Assembly: GCA_031282325.1 (NCBI GenBank)
Contig: JAITDY010000045.1
Coordinates: 1-31,474 of the forward strand
Reading direction: 5' to 3'
Length of the DNA stretch: 31,474 bases
Origin: Lactobacillaceae bacterium
Lineage (GTDB): Bacteria > Bacillota > Bacilli > Lactobacillales > Lactobacillaceae
Part shown: positions 7,002 through 13,732 of the stretch, in pieces
Layout of the letters: each line of letters begins with the position of its first letter
Position numbering within the stretch: position 1 is the first letter of the stretch
The notes under the pieces: generated by a model
What the model saw: the letters and a program-made list of their open reading frames with translations, nothing else
Databases searched by the model: none
Told to the model about the DNA's origin: nothing
Translations under genes and position numbers: made by a program

Positions 7002-7571
7002 ATGTATAATTTTGAAGAAATAACACAAAAAGTTAAAGAAAATTTAAGTGATTTTCGTTTCCAGCATTCACTAAGAGTGAGCGAATATGCTCAAGAATTA
7101 GCGAAAAAAAATAACTACGATATCCAAAAAGCTAAATTAGCCGGATTAGTACATGATTACGCCAAGGAAAGTAGTAATGAGGAATTTTTATTTTATATTG
7201 ATAAATATAAATTGGATCCAGAATTAAAAAAATGGAAGACTCCGATATGGCATGGGATCGTTGGAGCGTATATCATTAAAGAAAAATTAGGTATCGAAGA
7301 TGAGGATGTTTTGCATGCTATTTCAGTTCATACCACCGGTGATATAGAAATGACTATCTTGGATAAAATTTTATATATGGCTGATTGGTTGGAACCGGGA
7401 CGTGACTTTTCAGAAACATTAGATGCAATAAAAACAAAAACTGAAGCAAATTTAGATTATGGAATTGCCCAACAATTAAGTTTTGCATTAGATTTTTTGA
7501 GTCGTAAAAAAGAAGCGATTTATCCAAAAACTTTATATGCATACAATTATTGGGTTGGAGGAATTAAATAA
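7002..7571 (+). CDS. yqeK: HD-domain hydrolase YqeK (Ap4A hydrolase family)
   Basis: This is a metal-dependent HD phosphohydrolase. Members of the YqeK family hydrolyse diadenosine tetraphosphate symmetrically to ADP. The sequence shows RFQHSLRVSEYA (first His), then LAGLVHDYAKE (the HD pair), then HGIVGAY and HAISVHTTG with further metal-binding His residues, and a downstream D in ILYMADWLEPGR. The length of 189 residues is normal. Its ATG follows the nadD stop directly and its stop overlaps the rsfS start, so it belongs to the operon. Confidence 0.93.
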   Translation: MYNFEEITQKVKENLSDFRFQHSLRVSEYAQELAKKNNYDIQKAKLAGLVHDYAKESSNEEFLFYIDKYKLDPELKKWKTPIWHGIVGAYIIKEKLGIEDEDVLHAISVHTTGDIEMTILDKILYMADWLEPGRDFSETLDAIKTKTEANLDYGIAQQLSFALDFLSRKKEAIYPKTLYAYNYWVGGIK

Positions 7572-7924
7572 TGGAACCACAATTAGAAACAATTATTAAA
7601 GCAGCTGATGCTAAGAGAGCGGAAAATATTTCTGTTTTAAATATTAGTGAAATTTCAATTATTGCTGATTATTTTATTATTATGAGTGCTGAAACTAAAA
7701 GGCAAGTTCAAGCAATTGCTAATGAAATTATCGATAACTTAAAAGAAAAAAATTATCAATTGGATAATGTTGAAGGATTATCAGAAGCACGTTGGGTTGT
7801 AATCGTTGCAGGAGATTTTGTTGTTCATATTTTTGATCAGGAAAGTTATGACTTCTATCAGCTTTATCGATTATGGGAACAAGCTAAGCAAGTAGACGTA
7901 AGTTCGTTAATTACTGAAAATTAA
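7571..7924 (+). CDS. rsfS: Ribosomal silencing factor RsfS
   Basis: RsfS binds L14 on the 50S subunit and blocks subunit joining when nutrients are scarce. The conserved core is present: ISIIADYFIIMSAETKRQVQAIA, then the glycine-containing GLSEARWVVIVAGDFVVHIF and the final YDFYQLYRLWEQ. At 117 residues it has the normal length. The ATG overlaps the yqeK stop by one base. Confidence 0.95.
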   Translation: MEPQLETIIKAADAKRAENISVLNISEISIIADYFIIMSAETKRQVQAIANEIIDNLKEKNYQLDNVEGLSEARWVVIVAGDFVVHIFDQESYDFYQLYRLWEQAKQVDVSSLITEN

Positions 7925-7925
7925 A

Positions 7926-8660
7926 ATGGAAAATTATACTAGTTTTGCAAAATTATATGATCAGTTATTCGATTTAGATATGTATCTACAATGGAAAGAT
8001 TTTGTAGTCAAAAGAAGTAATCCATCCAAGTTATTAGATTTAGGTGGTGGCAATGGACGATTAGGAATTATATTATCTAGGGAAAAATATCAAGTAACAA
8101 TTTTAGATCTCTCATTATCAATGCTTCAAATAGCACAGAGTCACGCAGAAAAAAATAATGTAGAACTTCAATTGATTAATGATGATATGACTAATTTTGA
8201 ATTAAATGAAAAATTTAATGTTATTACATCTTTTTCTGATTCAATTAATTATTTAAGCAGTAAAACCGAGATTCAAACAATGTTTAATCATGTTTTTAAC
8301 CACTTGAACGATAGTGGTGTCTTTTTGTTTGATCTAATTACACCACACATGGCCAATGTTACATACGATAATTATATGTATAACAATGATGATGATCCCC
8401 AAAATATTTTTATGTGGACCACTTTTCCGGGTGAAAAAAAGAATAGTGTTGATCACGATTTAAAGTTTTTTACGTATCGTAAAGATATTGATGCTTTTAA
8501 AATACTACGAGAAATTCATCATGAACAAACTTATGAAAATGAAGTAATTATGCAATTATTAAAAAATACTGGATTTAAAAATATTCAATATACTGCTGAT
8601 TTTGGTAATAGTAAAGTTGACGAAAATTCTGATCGCGTTTTTTTTGAGGCAAGAAAATGA
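7926..8660 (+). CDS. SAM-dependent methyltransferase (YqeM position)
   Basis: This is a class I Rossmann methyltransferase. The SAM-binding motif LLDLGGGNGRLG is at residues 36-47, the acidic end of strand 2 follows (ILDLSLSM), and motif NDDMTNF comes next. Position between rsfS and tmcAL and length (244 residues) match the yqeM-type methyltransferase of this operon, whose substrate is not firmly known. No Shine-Dalgarno sequence precedes the ATG, which is one base after the rsfS stop, so translation probably depends on coupling. The last four bases overlap tmcAL (ATGA). Confidence 0.88.
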   Translation: MENYTSFAKLYDQLFDLDMYLQWKDFVVKRSNPSKLLDLGGGNGRLGIILSREKYQVTILDLSLSMLQIAQSHAEKNNVELQLINDDMTNFELNEKFNVITSFSDSINYLSSKTEIQTMFNHVFNHLNDSGVFLFDLITPHMANVTYDNYMYNNDDDPQNIFMWTTFPGEKKNSVDHDLKFFTYRKDIDAFKILREIHHEQTYENEVIMQLLKNTGFKNIQYTADFGNSKVDENSDRVFFEARK

Positions 8661-9790
8661 AAGCAGTCGGGTTAGTAACTGAATATAATCCATTTCATAA
8701 TGGACACATTTATCATATTCAAAAGTCAAAAGAAATTACAAATGCAGATGTTGTTATTGCGGTAATGTCCGGAAATTTTGTGCAACGTGGGATACCTGCA
8801 ATTGCTGATAAATGGGAAAGAACCAAAGTTGCTTTAGAAAATGGTGTCGATATCGTTATTGAACTGCCAATCTATTATGCATTACAACCGGCTCATATTT
8901 TTGCTAACGGCGCTATTAATCTACTATCTGAAATACAAGTTAATGATATTGCTTTTGGTGCAGAAAATCCAAATATTGATTTTATTAATTTAGCTAAAAA
9001 TAAAATTGAAGATGAAAAACATTTTTTTGAAGATAAAACACAAACTTTTGCAAGTAGTTTTGCAAATGCTTTAGAAAGCAAAACAGGATTTAAATTAGAG
9101 GAATCTAACGATATTCTAGCTTTTACATATGCAAAAGCTATAGTTGATCGAAAATTAGAAAAGCAAATTAAAATTCATCCGATTGCTCGTAAAAATGCAG
9201 CCTATAAAGATTTTCAATTAAATGATACGAACATTGCCTCGGCTACCGCAATTCGCTTAGCAATCGATGAAAACAAAGATATAGCTCGTTTTACACCCAT
9301 GAATAATTTTTTTAAGCGGGCAGAATATGAAGAAAAATTGTTTGACTTGCTATTTTATCGATTGTCTACTGATGGAGTTAAGCAATTAAAACAGATTTAT
9401 CAAATGAATGAAGGACTAGAGTATCGTATTAAGGATGTCGTTGAAAATGGCGTTGATAATTTTCCTGATTTATTAAATGGAATTAAGTCAAAAAGATATA
9501 CTGCTTCTAGAATTCATCGGCTATTAGTGTACTCATTACTTAATATTAAAGTTGATCAAATGCAAGCAGCCTTAAAAGAACCATATTTGCGATTATTAGG
9601 ATATACAAATAATGGTCAAAAATATCTGAATGAAAAAAAACGTGAAATAAAATTGCCAATGATTACCCATGTTGATTTGAAACTTGCCAAAAGTAATTTG
9701 AGGCTAGATTACAAGGCCGGTGTTTTGTACAATCAGTTAATGAATATTAAAGACCCCCAAGATATAGGAAGGATTCCAATCAGTCAATGA
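8657..9790 (+). CDS. tmcAL: tRNA(Met) cytidine acetate ligase (YlbM family)
   Basis: It makes N4-acetylcytidine at the wobble base of elongator tRNA-Met from acetate and ATP. The N-terminal nucleotidyltransferase domain opens AVGLVTEYNPFHNGHIYHIQ with an intact HNGH motif (residues 14-17). Further conserved segments are VIAVMSGNFVQRG and ELPIYYALQPA. At 377 residues it is near full length. It overlaps both neighbours by four bases (ATGA), which is typical of a tightly coupled operon. Confidence 0.93.
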   Translation: MKAVGLVTEYNPFHNGHIYHIQKSKEITNADVVIAVMSGNFVQRGIPAIADKWERTKVALENGVDIVIELPIYYALQPAHIFANGAINLLSEIQVNDIAFGAENPNIDFINLAKNKIEDEKHFFEDKTQTFASSFANALESKTGFKLEESNDILAFTYAKAIVDRKLEKQIKIHPIARKNAAYKDFQLNDTNIASATAIRLAIDENKDIARFTPMNNFFKRAEYEEKLFDLLFYRLSTDGVKQLKQIYQMNEGLEYRIKDVVENGVDNFPDLLNGIKSKRYTASRIHRLLVYSLLNIKVDQMQAALKEPYLRLLGYTNNGQKYLNEKKREIKLPMITHVDLKLAKSNLRLDYKAGVLYNQLMNIKDPQDIGRIPISQ

Positions 9791-10311
9791 AATTTACAAT
9801 TTTAGAATTACAAAAATATAAGAATGTTCCACTTGAAATTAATGAAGTTGTTGATCTAAGCGATAGAGTTAAACAAAATTTTTCTGATCGAATTTCTAAG
9901 ATAAGTCCTATGAAAATAAATGGACAAATTCAATATAAAAATAACGATAGGATTAAGTTGAATTTAAATGTTTACGGAAGTGCTTTTGTACAATCAAGAA
10001 TAACTTTAAAAGATGTTGAATATAAAATTGACTTGAATATTGATGAATTATATGTTCAAGATGAAGTTAGTTTGAATATGTTCCCTTTAACTGAACAGGT
10101 TTTCTTGTTAGAGGATAACTGGCTAGATATTGATGATATTGTACTGCAAAATATTATTGTCTTTTTACCCTTGAGTGCCGATGAAGATTTAAATGAGGAA
10201 AACATAAAAGGAGAAGGCTGGCAAATTTTTTCTGAAGATGAATATGATTTAAAAATAAATGAAGAGAAAGAACCCACTCAAAGAATGGGCGATTTTTTCC
10301 CTGAAGAATAG
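9787..10311 (+). CDS. yceD: YceD family protein (DUF177)
   Basis: This is the DUF177/YceD family, associated with large-subunit rRNA accumulation in other bacteria; its biochemical role is unclear. The protein has 174 residues, beta-rich at the N-terminus with an acidic C-terminal half (SADEDLNEENIKGEGWQIF), as expected for the family. It lacks the Cys residues present in many relatives. It follows tmcAL as usual, but the frequent partner rpmF is not behind it: yidC begins 25 bases later. A terminator-like hairpin sits within its last codons. Confidence 0.8.
   Translation: MKFTILELQKYKNVPLEINEVVDLSDRVKQNFSDRISKISPMKINGQIQYKNNDRIKLNLNVYGSAFVQSRITLKDVEYKIDLNIDELYVQDEVSLNMFPLTEQVFLLEDNWLDIDDIVLQNIIVFLPLSADEDLNEENIKGEGWQIFSEDEYDLKINEEKEPTQRMGDFFPEE
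10273..10298 (+). terminator. Terminator-like hairpin inside the 3' end of yceD
   Basis: CCCACTC (10273-10279) and GAATGGG (10283-10289) pair with a single C-A mismatch and a 3-nt loop. They are followed by CGA and six T residues (10293-10298). This lies in the coding sequence just before the yceD stop and just upstream of a candidate yidC promoter, a sensible operon boundary. Confidence 0.45.
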
Positions 10312-10317
10312 GAAAAT

Positions 10318-10326
10318 TGTTAAAAT
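10318..10326 (+). promoter_or_regulatory. Candidate extended -10 promoter of yidC
   Basis: TG-T-TAAAAT (10318-10326) is identical to the element before yqeG. There is no good -35. The predicted start of transcription near 10333 is about three bases before the yidC ATG (10336), which has no Shine-Dalgarno sequence. Confidence 0.45.
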
Positions 10327-10335
10327 AGATTAGTT

Positions 10336-11358
10336 ATGATGAATATTACAAAAAACAAGAAAACACCTTGGCAAATTATTCGTAGATATTTAATTATCTT
10401 ATTAGTCGCCTTGGAATTATATCTGATGTTTGGTGGTTATGATAAAAACGGTCACACTTATCAATTAATTGGTCAACATATTGCTAATTTTATGAAATGG
10501 ATGTTAGGAGTATTTAATGACGCGTCCGGGGTTGGATTTGCAATTATTTTTTTAACAGCTATTTTACGTTTAGTATTAATGCCAATTATGCTTAGTCAAC
10601 AAAAACAATCAACTATTCAAGCTGAAAAAATGGCCATGCTAAAGCCACAATTAGATTTGATTCAAAAAGAAATAAAATCATCGAAAGATCCTAAAGAGCA
10701 AATGGCTTTACAAGCAGCGATGATGAAAATTTATAGTGAAAATAACTTAAGCATGCTTGGTGGAATTAATATGCTATCAATGCTAATCCAATTACCGGCT
10801 ATTCAGGGATTGTATTCAGCTATTCATTTGTCCAACGTTGTAAAAGGAGGCCATTTCTTTAATATCCCATTGGATAAACCTAGCATTATTGTTGCTCTTA
10901 CCGCCTTTGTTTTGTATTTTGCCCAATCTTATTTTATGATTCTAAACACTCCCGAAGAGCAACGTTCACAAATGAAAATTATGATGTGGATCAGTCCAGT
11001 CATGATATTTGTATTCTCATATACACAAAGTGCTTCATTAGGGCTTTATTTCGTTGTTGGTGGAATTTTCATGCTGATTCAAACCTTAATTATGTTAGCT
11101 TTGCGTCCAAAATTAAAAAAAGAAGCGCGCGATACTTTCAAAGTAAAAGATGTTGCTTCTGATTTAATTAAGCAAGCTAAGGAAAACCCAGATTCAATGA
11201 CATCACAGAATTCTTTTTTGGGAGCAGCAATGCAACAGCAAGTCCAAAAAAATGACAATGTTTCAAATAAAACTCAAGTAGTTGATGCTAAAGTACAAGA
11301 TGTTACAACAAATAAAAATAAAAACCGCAATAAGGGAAAGCAAAGAGGCCATAAATAG
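10336..11358 (+). CDS. yidC: Membrane protein insertase YidC/OxaA family
   Basis: This inserts proteins into the cytoplasmic membrane, with or without SecYEG. There is an N-terminal hydrophobic segment (about residues 15-33) and then the conserved core of about five membrane segments. The groove arginine (Arg78, in FLTAILRLVLMPIM) is present, followed by the cytoplasmic loop EKMAMLKPQLDLIQKEIK. The C-terminal tail (KNKNRNKGKQRGHK) is strongly basic, as in ribosome-binding Gram-positive forms. At 340 residues it is long for the class. The usual lipobox Cys of Gram-positive YidC is not seen. The start could be either of the tandem ATGs at 10336/10339. Confidence 0.93.
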   Translation: MMNITKNKKTPWQIIRRYLIILLVALELYLMFGGYDKNGHTYQLIGQHIANFMKWMLGVFNDASGVGFAIIFLTAILRLVLMPIMLSQQKQSTIQAEKMAMLKPQLDLIQKEIKSSKDPKEQMALQAAMMKIYSENNLSMLGGINMLSMLIQLPAIQGLYSAIHLSNVVKGGHFFNIPLDKPSIIVALTAFVLYFAQSYFMILNTPEEQRSQMKIMMWISPVMIFVFSYTQSASLGLYFVVGGIFMLIQTLIMLALRPKLKKEARDTFKVKDVASDLIKQAKENPDSMTSQNSFLGAAMQQQVQKNDNVSNKTQVVDAKVQDVTTNKNKNRNKGKQRGHK

Positions 11359-12125
11359 TGGAAATTATAAAATCCAATCAAAATCAAAAAGTGAAATTAT
11401 GGAACAGTTTAAAAACTGCAAAAGGCCGAAAACAATCAGGAACCTATCTTTTAGATGGATGGCACTCTGTTAATGAGGCAATCAAGGCCAACGCATCTTT
11501 TCAAGCGATTATAGGAACTGAAAAACAAATTGAAGAACATTTAAGTGAGATCCCCCATGGCGTGCCAGCAATTATCGTTAGTGACGAAGTAGCTAATCAT
11601 ATTGCTGATACTAATTCACCACAAGGTATTTTTGCTCAAACATCCATTCCAAATAATTCCTTTGATCCAAAATATGTACACAATGGAAAATGGCTGTTTT
11701 TAGATTCCTTACAAGACCCGGGAAATATCGGCACTTTAATTAGAACTGCCGATGCTGCTGGTTTTTATGGCGTTGTATTAGGAAGCGGGTCAACCGATTT
11801 ATATAATCCTAAATTAATTCGTTCGATGCAAGGAAGTCAATTTCACTTAAAAGTGATTAATGATGCTAATTTATTGGAATTTACTGATGCCTTTATTGCA
11901 AATGGAATTAATGTTTATGGAACTTCAATTGATGAAAAAGCAGTTAATTATAAAGAAGTAACTTTTCAAAATGATTTTGCTCTTATTTTAGGTAATGAAG
12001 GTAATGGGGTTTCTCAAGAATTATTAAATAAGAGTTCATCTAATCTTTATATTCCTATCTATGGGAAAGCTGAGTCTTTAAATGTATCAGTCGCTGGTGG
12101 AATTTTAATCTTTGCTTTAATATAA
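11358..12125 (+). CDS. TrmH/SpoU family RNA 2'-O-methyltransferase
   Basis: This is a SPOUT-fold RNA ribose methyltransferase. An N-terminal substrate-binding domain (about 1-100, with YLLDGWHSVNEA) precedes the catalytic domain with motif 1 DPGNIGTLIRTADAAG (120-135), motif 2 LGNEGNGVS (211-219) and motif 3 IPIYGKAESLNVSVA (232-246). The protein has 255 residues. The target base is not predictable; the 23S rRNA group (RlmB/YsgA-like) is most likely. The start is GTG 11358, overlapping the yidC stop by one base, with AGAGG upstream. It lies between yidC and pheS. Confidence 0.92.
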   Translation: MEIIKSNQNQKVKLWNSLKTAKGRKQSGTYLLDGWHSVNEAIKANASFQAIIGTEKQIEEHLSEIPHGVPAIIVSDEVANHIADTNSPQGIFAQTSIPNNSFDPKYVHNGKWLFLDSLQDPGNIGTLIRTADAAGFYGVVLGSGSTDLYNPKLIRSMQGSQFHLKVINDANLLEFTDAFIANGINVYGTSIDEKAVNYKEVTFQNDFALILGNEGNGVSQELLNKSSSNLYIPIYGKAESLNVSVAGGILIFALI

Positions 12126-12126
12126 T

Positions 12127-12155
12127 TTGTTTATTATTAATAAGTATTTTATAAT
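12127..12155 (+). promoter_or_regulatory. Promoter of the hxlR-type gene
   Basis: TTGTTT (12127-12132) and TATAAT (12150-12155) are 17 bases apart. The predicted transcription start, about seven bases downstream, coincides with the ATG at 12162, so the transcript would be leaderless or nearly so. There is no Shine-Dalgarno sequence. Confidence 0.6.
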
Positions 12156-12161
12156 TTGGTT

Positions 12162-12464
12162 ATGAATGAAAATAACTGTACTGCCGCTTTTTCTATTTTA
12201 GGCAAAAAATGGAATGGTGAAATTATAAATATAATGCTGAAAGCAAAAGAACCAATTCGTTTTTCTGACATTTCAGGCGAGTTAAATGCTTGTTCGCAAA
12301 AAGTTTTAACTGAACGTTTGAAAGAATTAGAAACTACTGGTATCATTGAACGTGTAAGCCTTGATAATAGCAGTCGTTTTTTATATGCTTTAACCGAAAG
12401 TGGAAAAGCTATGAAAGAATTAATGTATTCAATTAATCAATGGGCTGATATTCATCTTAAATAA
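12162..12464 (+). CDS. HxlR family winged-helix transcriptional regulator
   Basis: This is a small DNA-binding regulator of the HxlR (DUF24) family, whose members often respond to aldehydes or redox changes. The family pattern is clear: Cys near the N-terminus, LGKKWNGEIINIML, PIRFSDISGELNACSQKVLTERLKELETTGII, and a wing ending in YALTESGKAM. Cys5 may be the redox-sensing residue, and Cys47 in the recognition region is a second. I used the ATG at 12162 (100 residues); TTG 12156 would add two residues and overlap nothing. It has its own promoter. Its target is unknown; no divergent gene lies next to it. Confidence 0.9.
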   Translation: MNENNCTAAFSILGKKWNGEIINIMLKAKEPIRFSDISGELNACSQKVLTERLKELETTGIIERVSLDNSSRFLYALTESGKAMKELMYSINQWADIHLK

Positions 12465-12499
12465 AATGCAATGAAGGAAATAAGTATTAAGTTATTAGT

Positions 12500-12674
12500 T
12501 TAAAGAGAAGGCTGTTTGCTGTGAAAGCCTAAATTAAGCTTAAGAAATTCATTCCTGAGTAATGATTAATCATCATCGGAGCATGCCGTTACCGCACAGA
12601 GAAAAGATTTTGAAAATCTTAATTTGGGTGGCACCGCGGTTTTTCGTCCCTTGCAAAAATGCAAGGGTTTTTTT
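12500..12674 (+). promoter_or_regulatory. T-box riboswitch of pheS-pheT
   Basis: The leader carries the diagnostic T-box sequence GGGTGGCACCGCGG (12626-12639), the AGAGAAG-type start of stem I (12504 on), a GGCT...AGCC hairpin (12510-12529) and an intrinsic terminator. A Phe specifier TTC followed by A is found at 12548-12550, consistent with the regulated gene. GGG (12626-12628) can pair with CCC (12648-12650) to form the antiterminator, and the same CCC is the 5' arm of the terminator. Uncharged tRNA-Phe would thus promote read-through into pheS. The 5' end of the transcript is not fixed. Confidence 0.92.
12648..12674 (+). terminator. T-box terminator before pheS
   Basis: CCCTTGCA (12648-12655) pairs perfectly with TGCAAGGG (12660-12667) around AAAA, followed by seven T residues (12668-12674). 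It is the off state of the T-box switch. Confidence 0.93.
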
Positions 12675-12694
12675 ATAGAACAAAAGGATAAATT

Positions 12695-13732
12695 ATGGAT
12701 TTAATTGAAAAAATTGAAAATGTAAAAAATAAGATTCCAGAAATTCAATCAGCTAATTTGGAAGAATTGGAAAAAATTCGTTCATTAGTATTAGGAAAAA
12801 AAGGTGAATTAACCACGCTTTTACGTGGTCTAAAAGAAGTTGATGAGAAAGAAAGAGGAAAGGTTGGAAGTTTGGCAAATTTAGTTCGCACTGAAATTGA
12901 AGAACAAATACAAGTACGAACTAAGGCGCTTCAAAAAGAAATTATTAACCAGCGTCTAGAAAATGAAAAAATTGATGTTACATTACCCGGAACTAAACAT
13001 CGATTAGGTCATATGCACGTCTTGCAACAAATTCAAAATGAAATCGAAGATTTGTTTATCTCACAGGGTTACCGAGTAGTTTATGGAAATGAAATCGAAA
13101 GTGATGAATATAATTTTGAAAGAATGAATCTTCCCAAAGATCATCCTGCTCGCGATATGCAAGATACTTTTTATATTGATTCAGAAACATTATTACGTAC
13201 TCAAACCTCAGCTATGCAGGCTCGCATTATGGAAAAGCATGATTTTTCTAAAGGACCACTTAAAATGATTAGTCCCGGTCTTGTTTATCGAAGAGACGAT
13301 GATGATACTTCACATTCCCATCAATTCCATCAAATTGAAGGATTAGTTATTGATAAAAATATAACTTTAGCTGATTTAAAAGGTACCTTACAAATGCTAA
13401 TTGATTCTTTATTTGGTCAGGGGCACGCGATTAGATTAAGACCGTCATATTTTCCTTTTACTGAACCTAGCATTGAAGTCGATGTGAGTTGGAATAAAGT
13501 GGATTCATCTACTGAAGATTCAGATATTCAATGGATTGAAGTATTAGGCGCTGGAATGGTTCATCCAAAAGTCTTAGAAATGTCAGGTATTGATCATAAT
13601 GAATATTCCGGTTTTGCTTTTGGATTAGGTCCAGATCGTTTCGCAATGATTAAATATGAAATAGACGACATACGAAATTTTTATTTGAATGATTTACGTT
13701 TTATTGAACAATTTAAGCAGGTGAAAAAATAA
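12695..13732 (+). CDS. pheS: Phenylalanine--tRNA ligase alpha subunit
   Basis: This is the catalytic alpha subunit of the alpha2-beta2 enzyme that charges tRNA-Phe. An N-terminal coiled-coil tRNA-binding arm (about 1-85) precedes the class II catalytic core. Motif 2 is in LVYRRDDDDTSHSHQFHQIEG, followed by FTEPSIEVDV, and motif 3 in AFGLGPDRFAM. The active-site LRTQTSAMQAR segment is intact. At 345 residues it is normal. The ATG has AAAAGGA upstream. It is controlled by the T-box leader and overlaps pheT by one base. Confidence 0.97.
   Translation: MDLIEKIENVKNKIPEIQSANLEELEKIRSLVLGKKGELTTLLRGLKEVDEKERGKVGSLANLVRTEIEEQIQVRTKALQKEIINQRLENEKIDVTLPGTKHRLGHMHVLQQIQNEIEDLFISQGYRVVYGNEIESDEYNFERMNLPKDHPARDMQDTFYIDSETLLRTQTSAMQARIMEKHDFSKGPLKMISPGLVYRRDDDDTSHSHQFHQIEGLVIDKNITLADLKGTLQMLIDSLFGQGHAIRLRPSYFPFTEPSIEVDVSWNKVDSSTEDSDIQWIEVLGAGMVHPKVLEMSGIDHNEYSGFAFGLGPDRFAMIKYEIDDIRNFYLNDLRFIEQFKQVKK

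Noticed and set aside
11282..11473. 63-codon + strand frame across the yidC/TrmH junction
   Set aside because: Out of frame with two clearly conserved, coupled genes and without a ribosome binding site.
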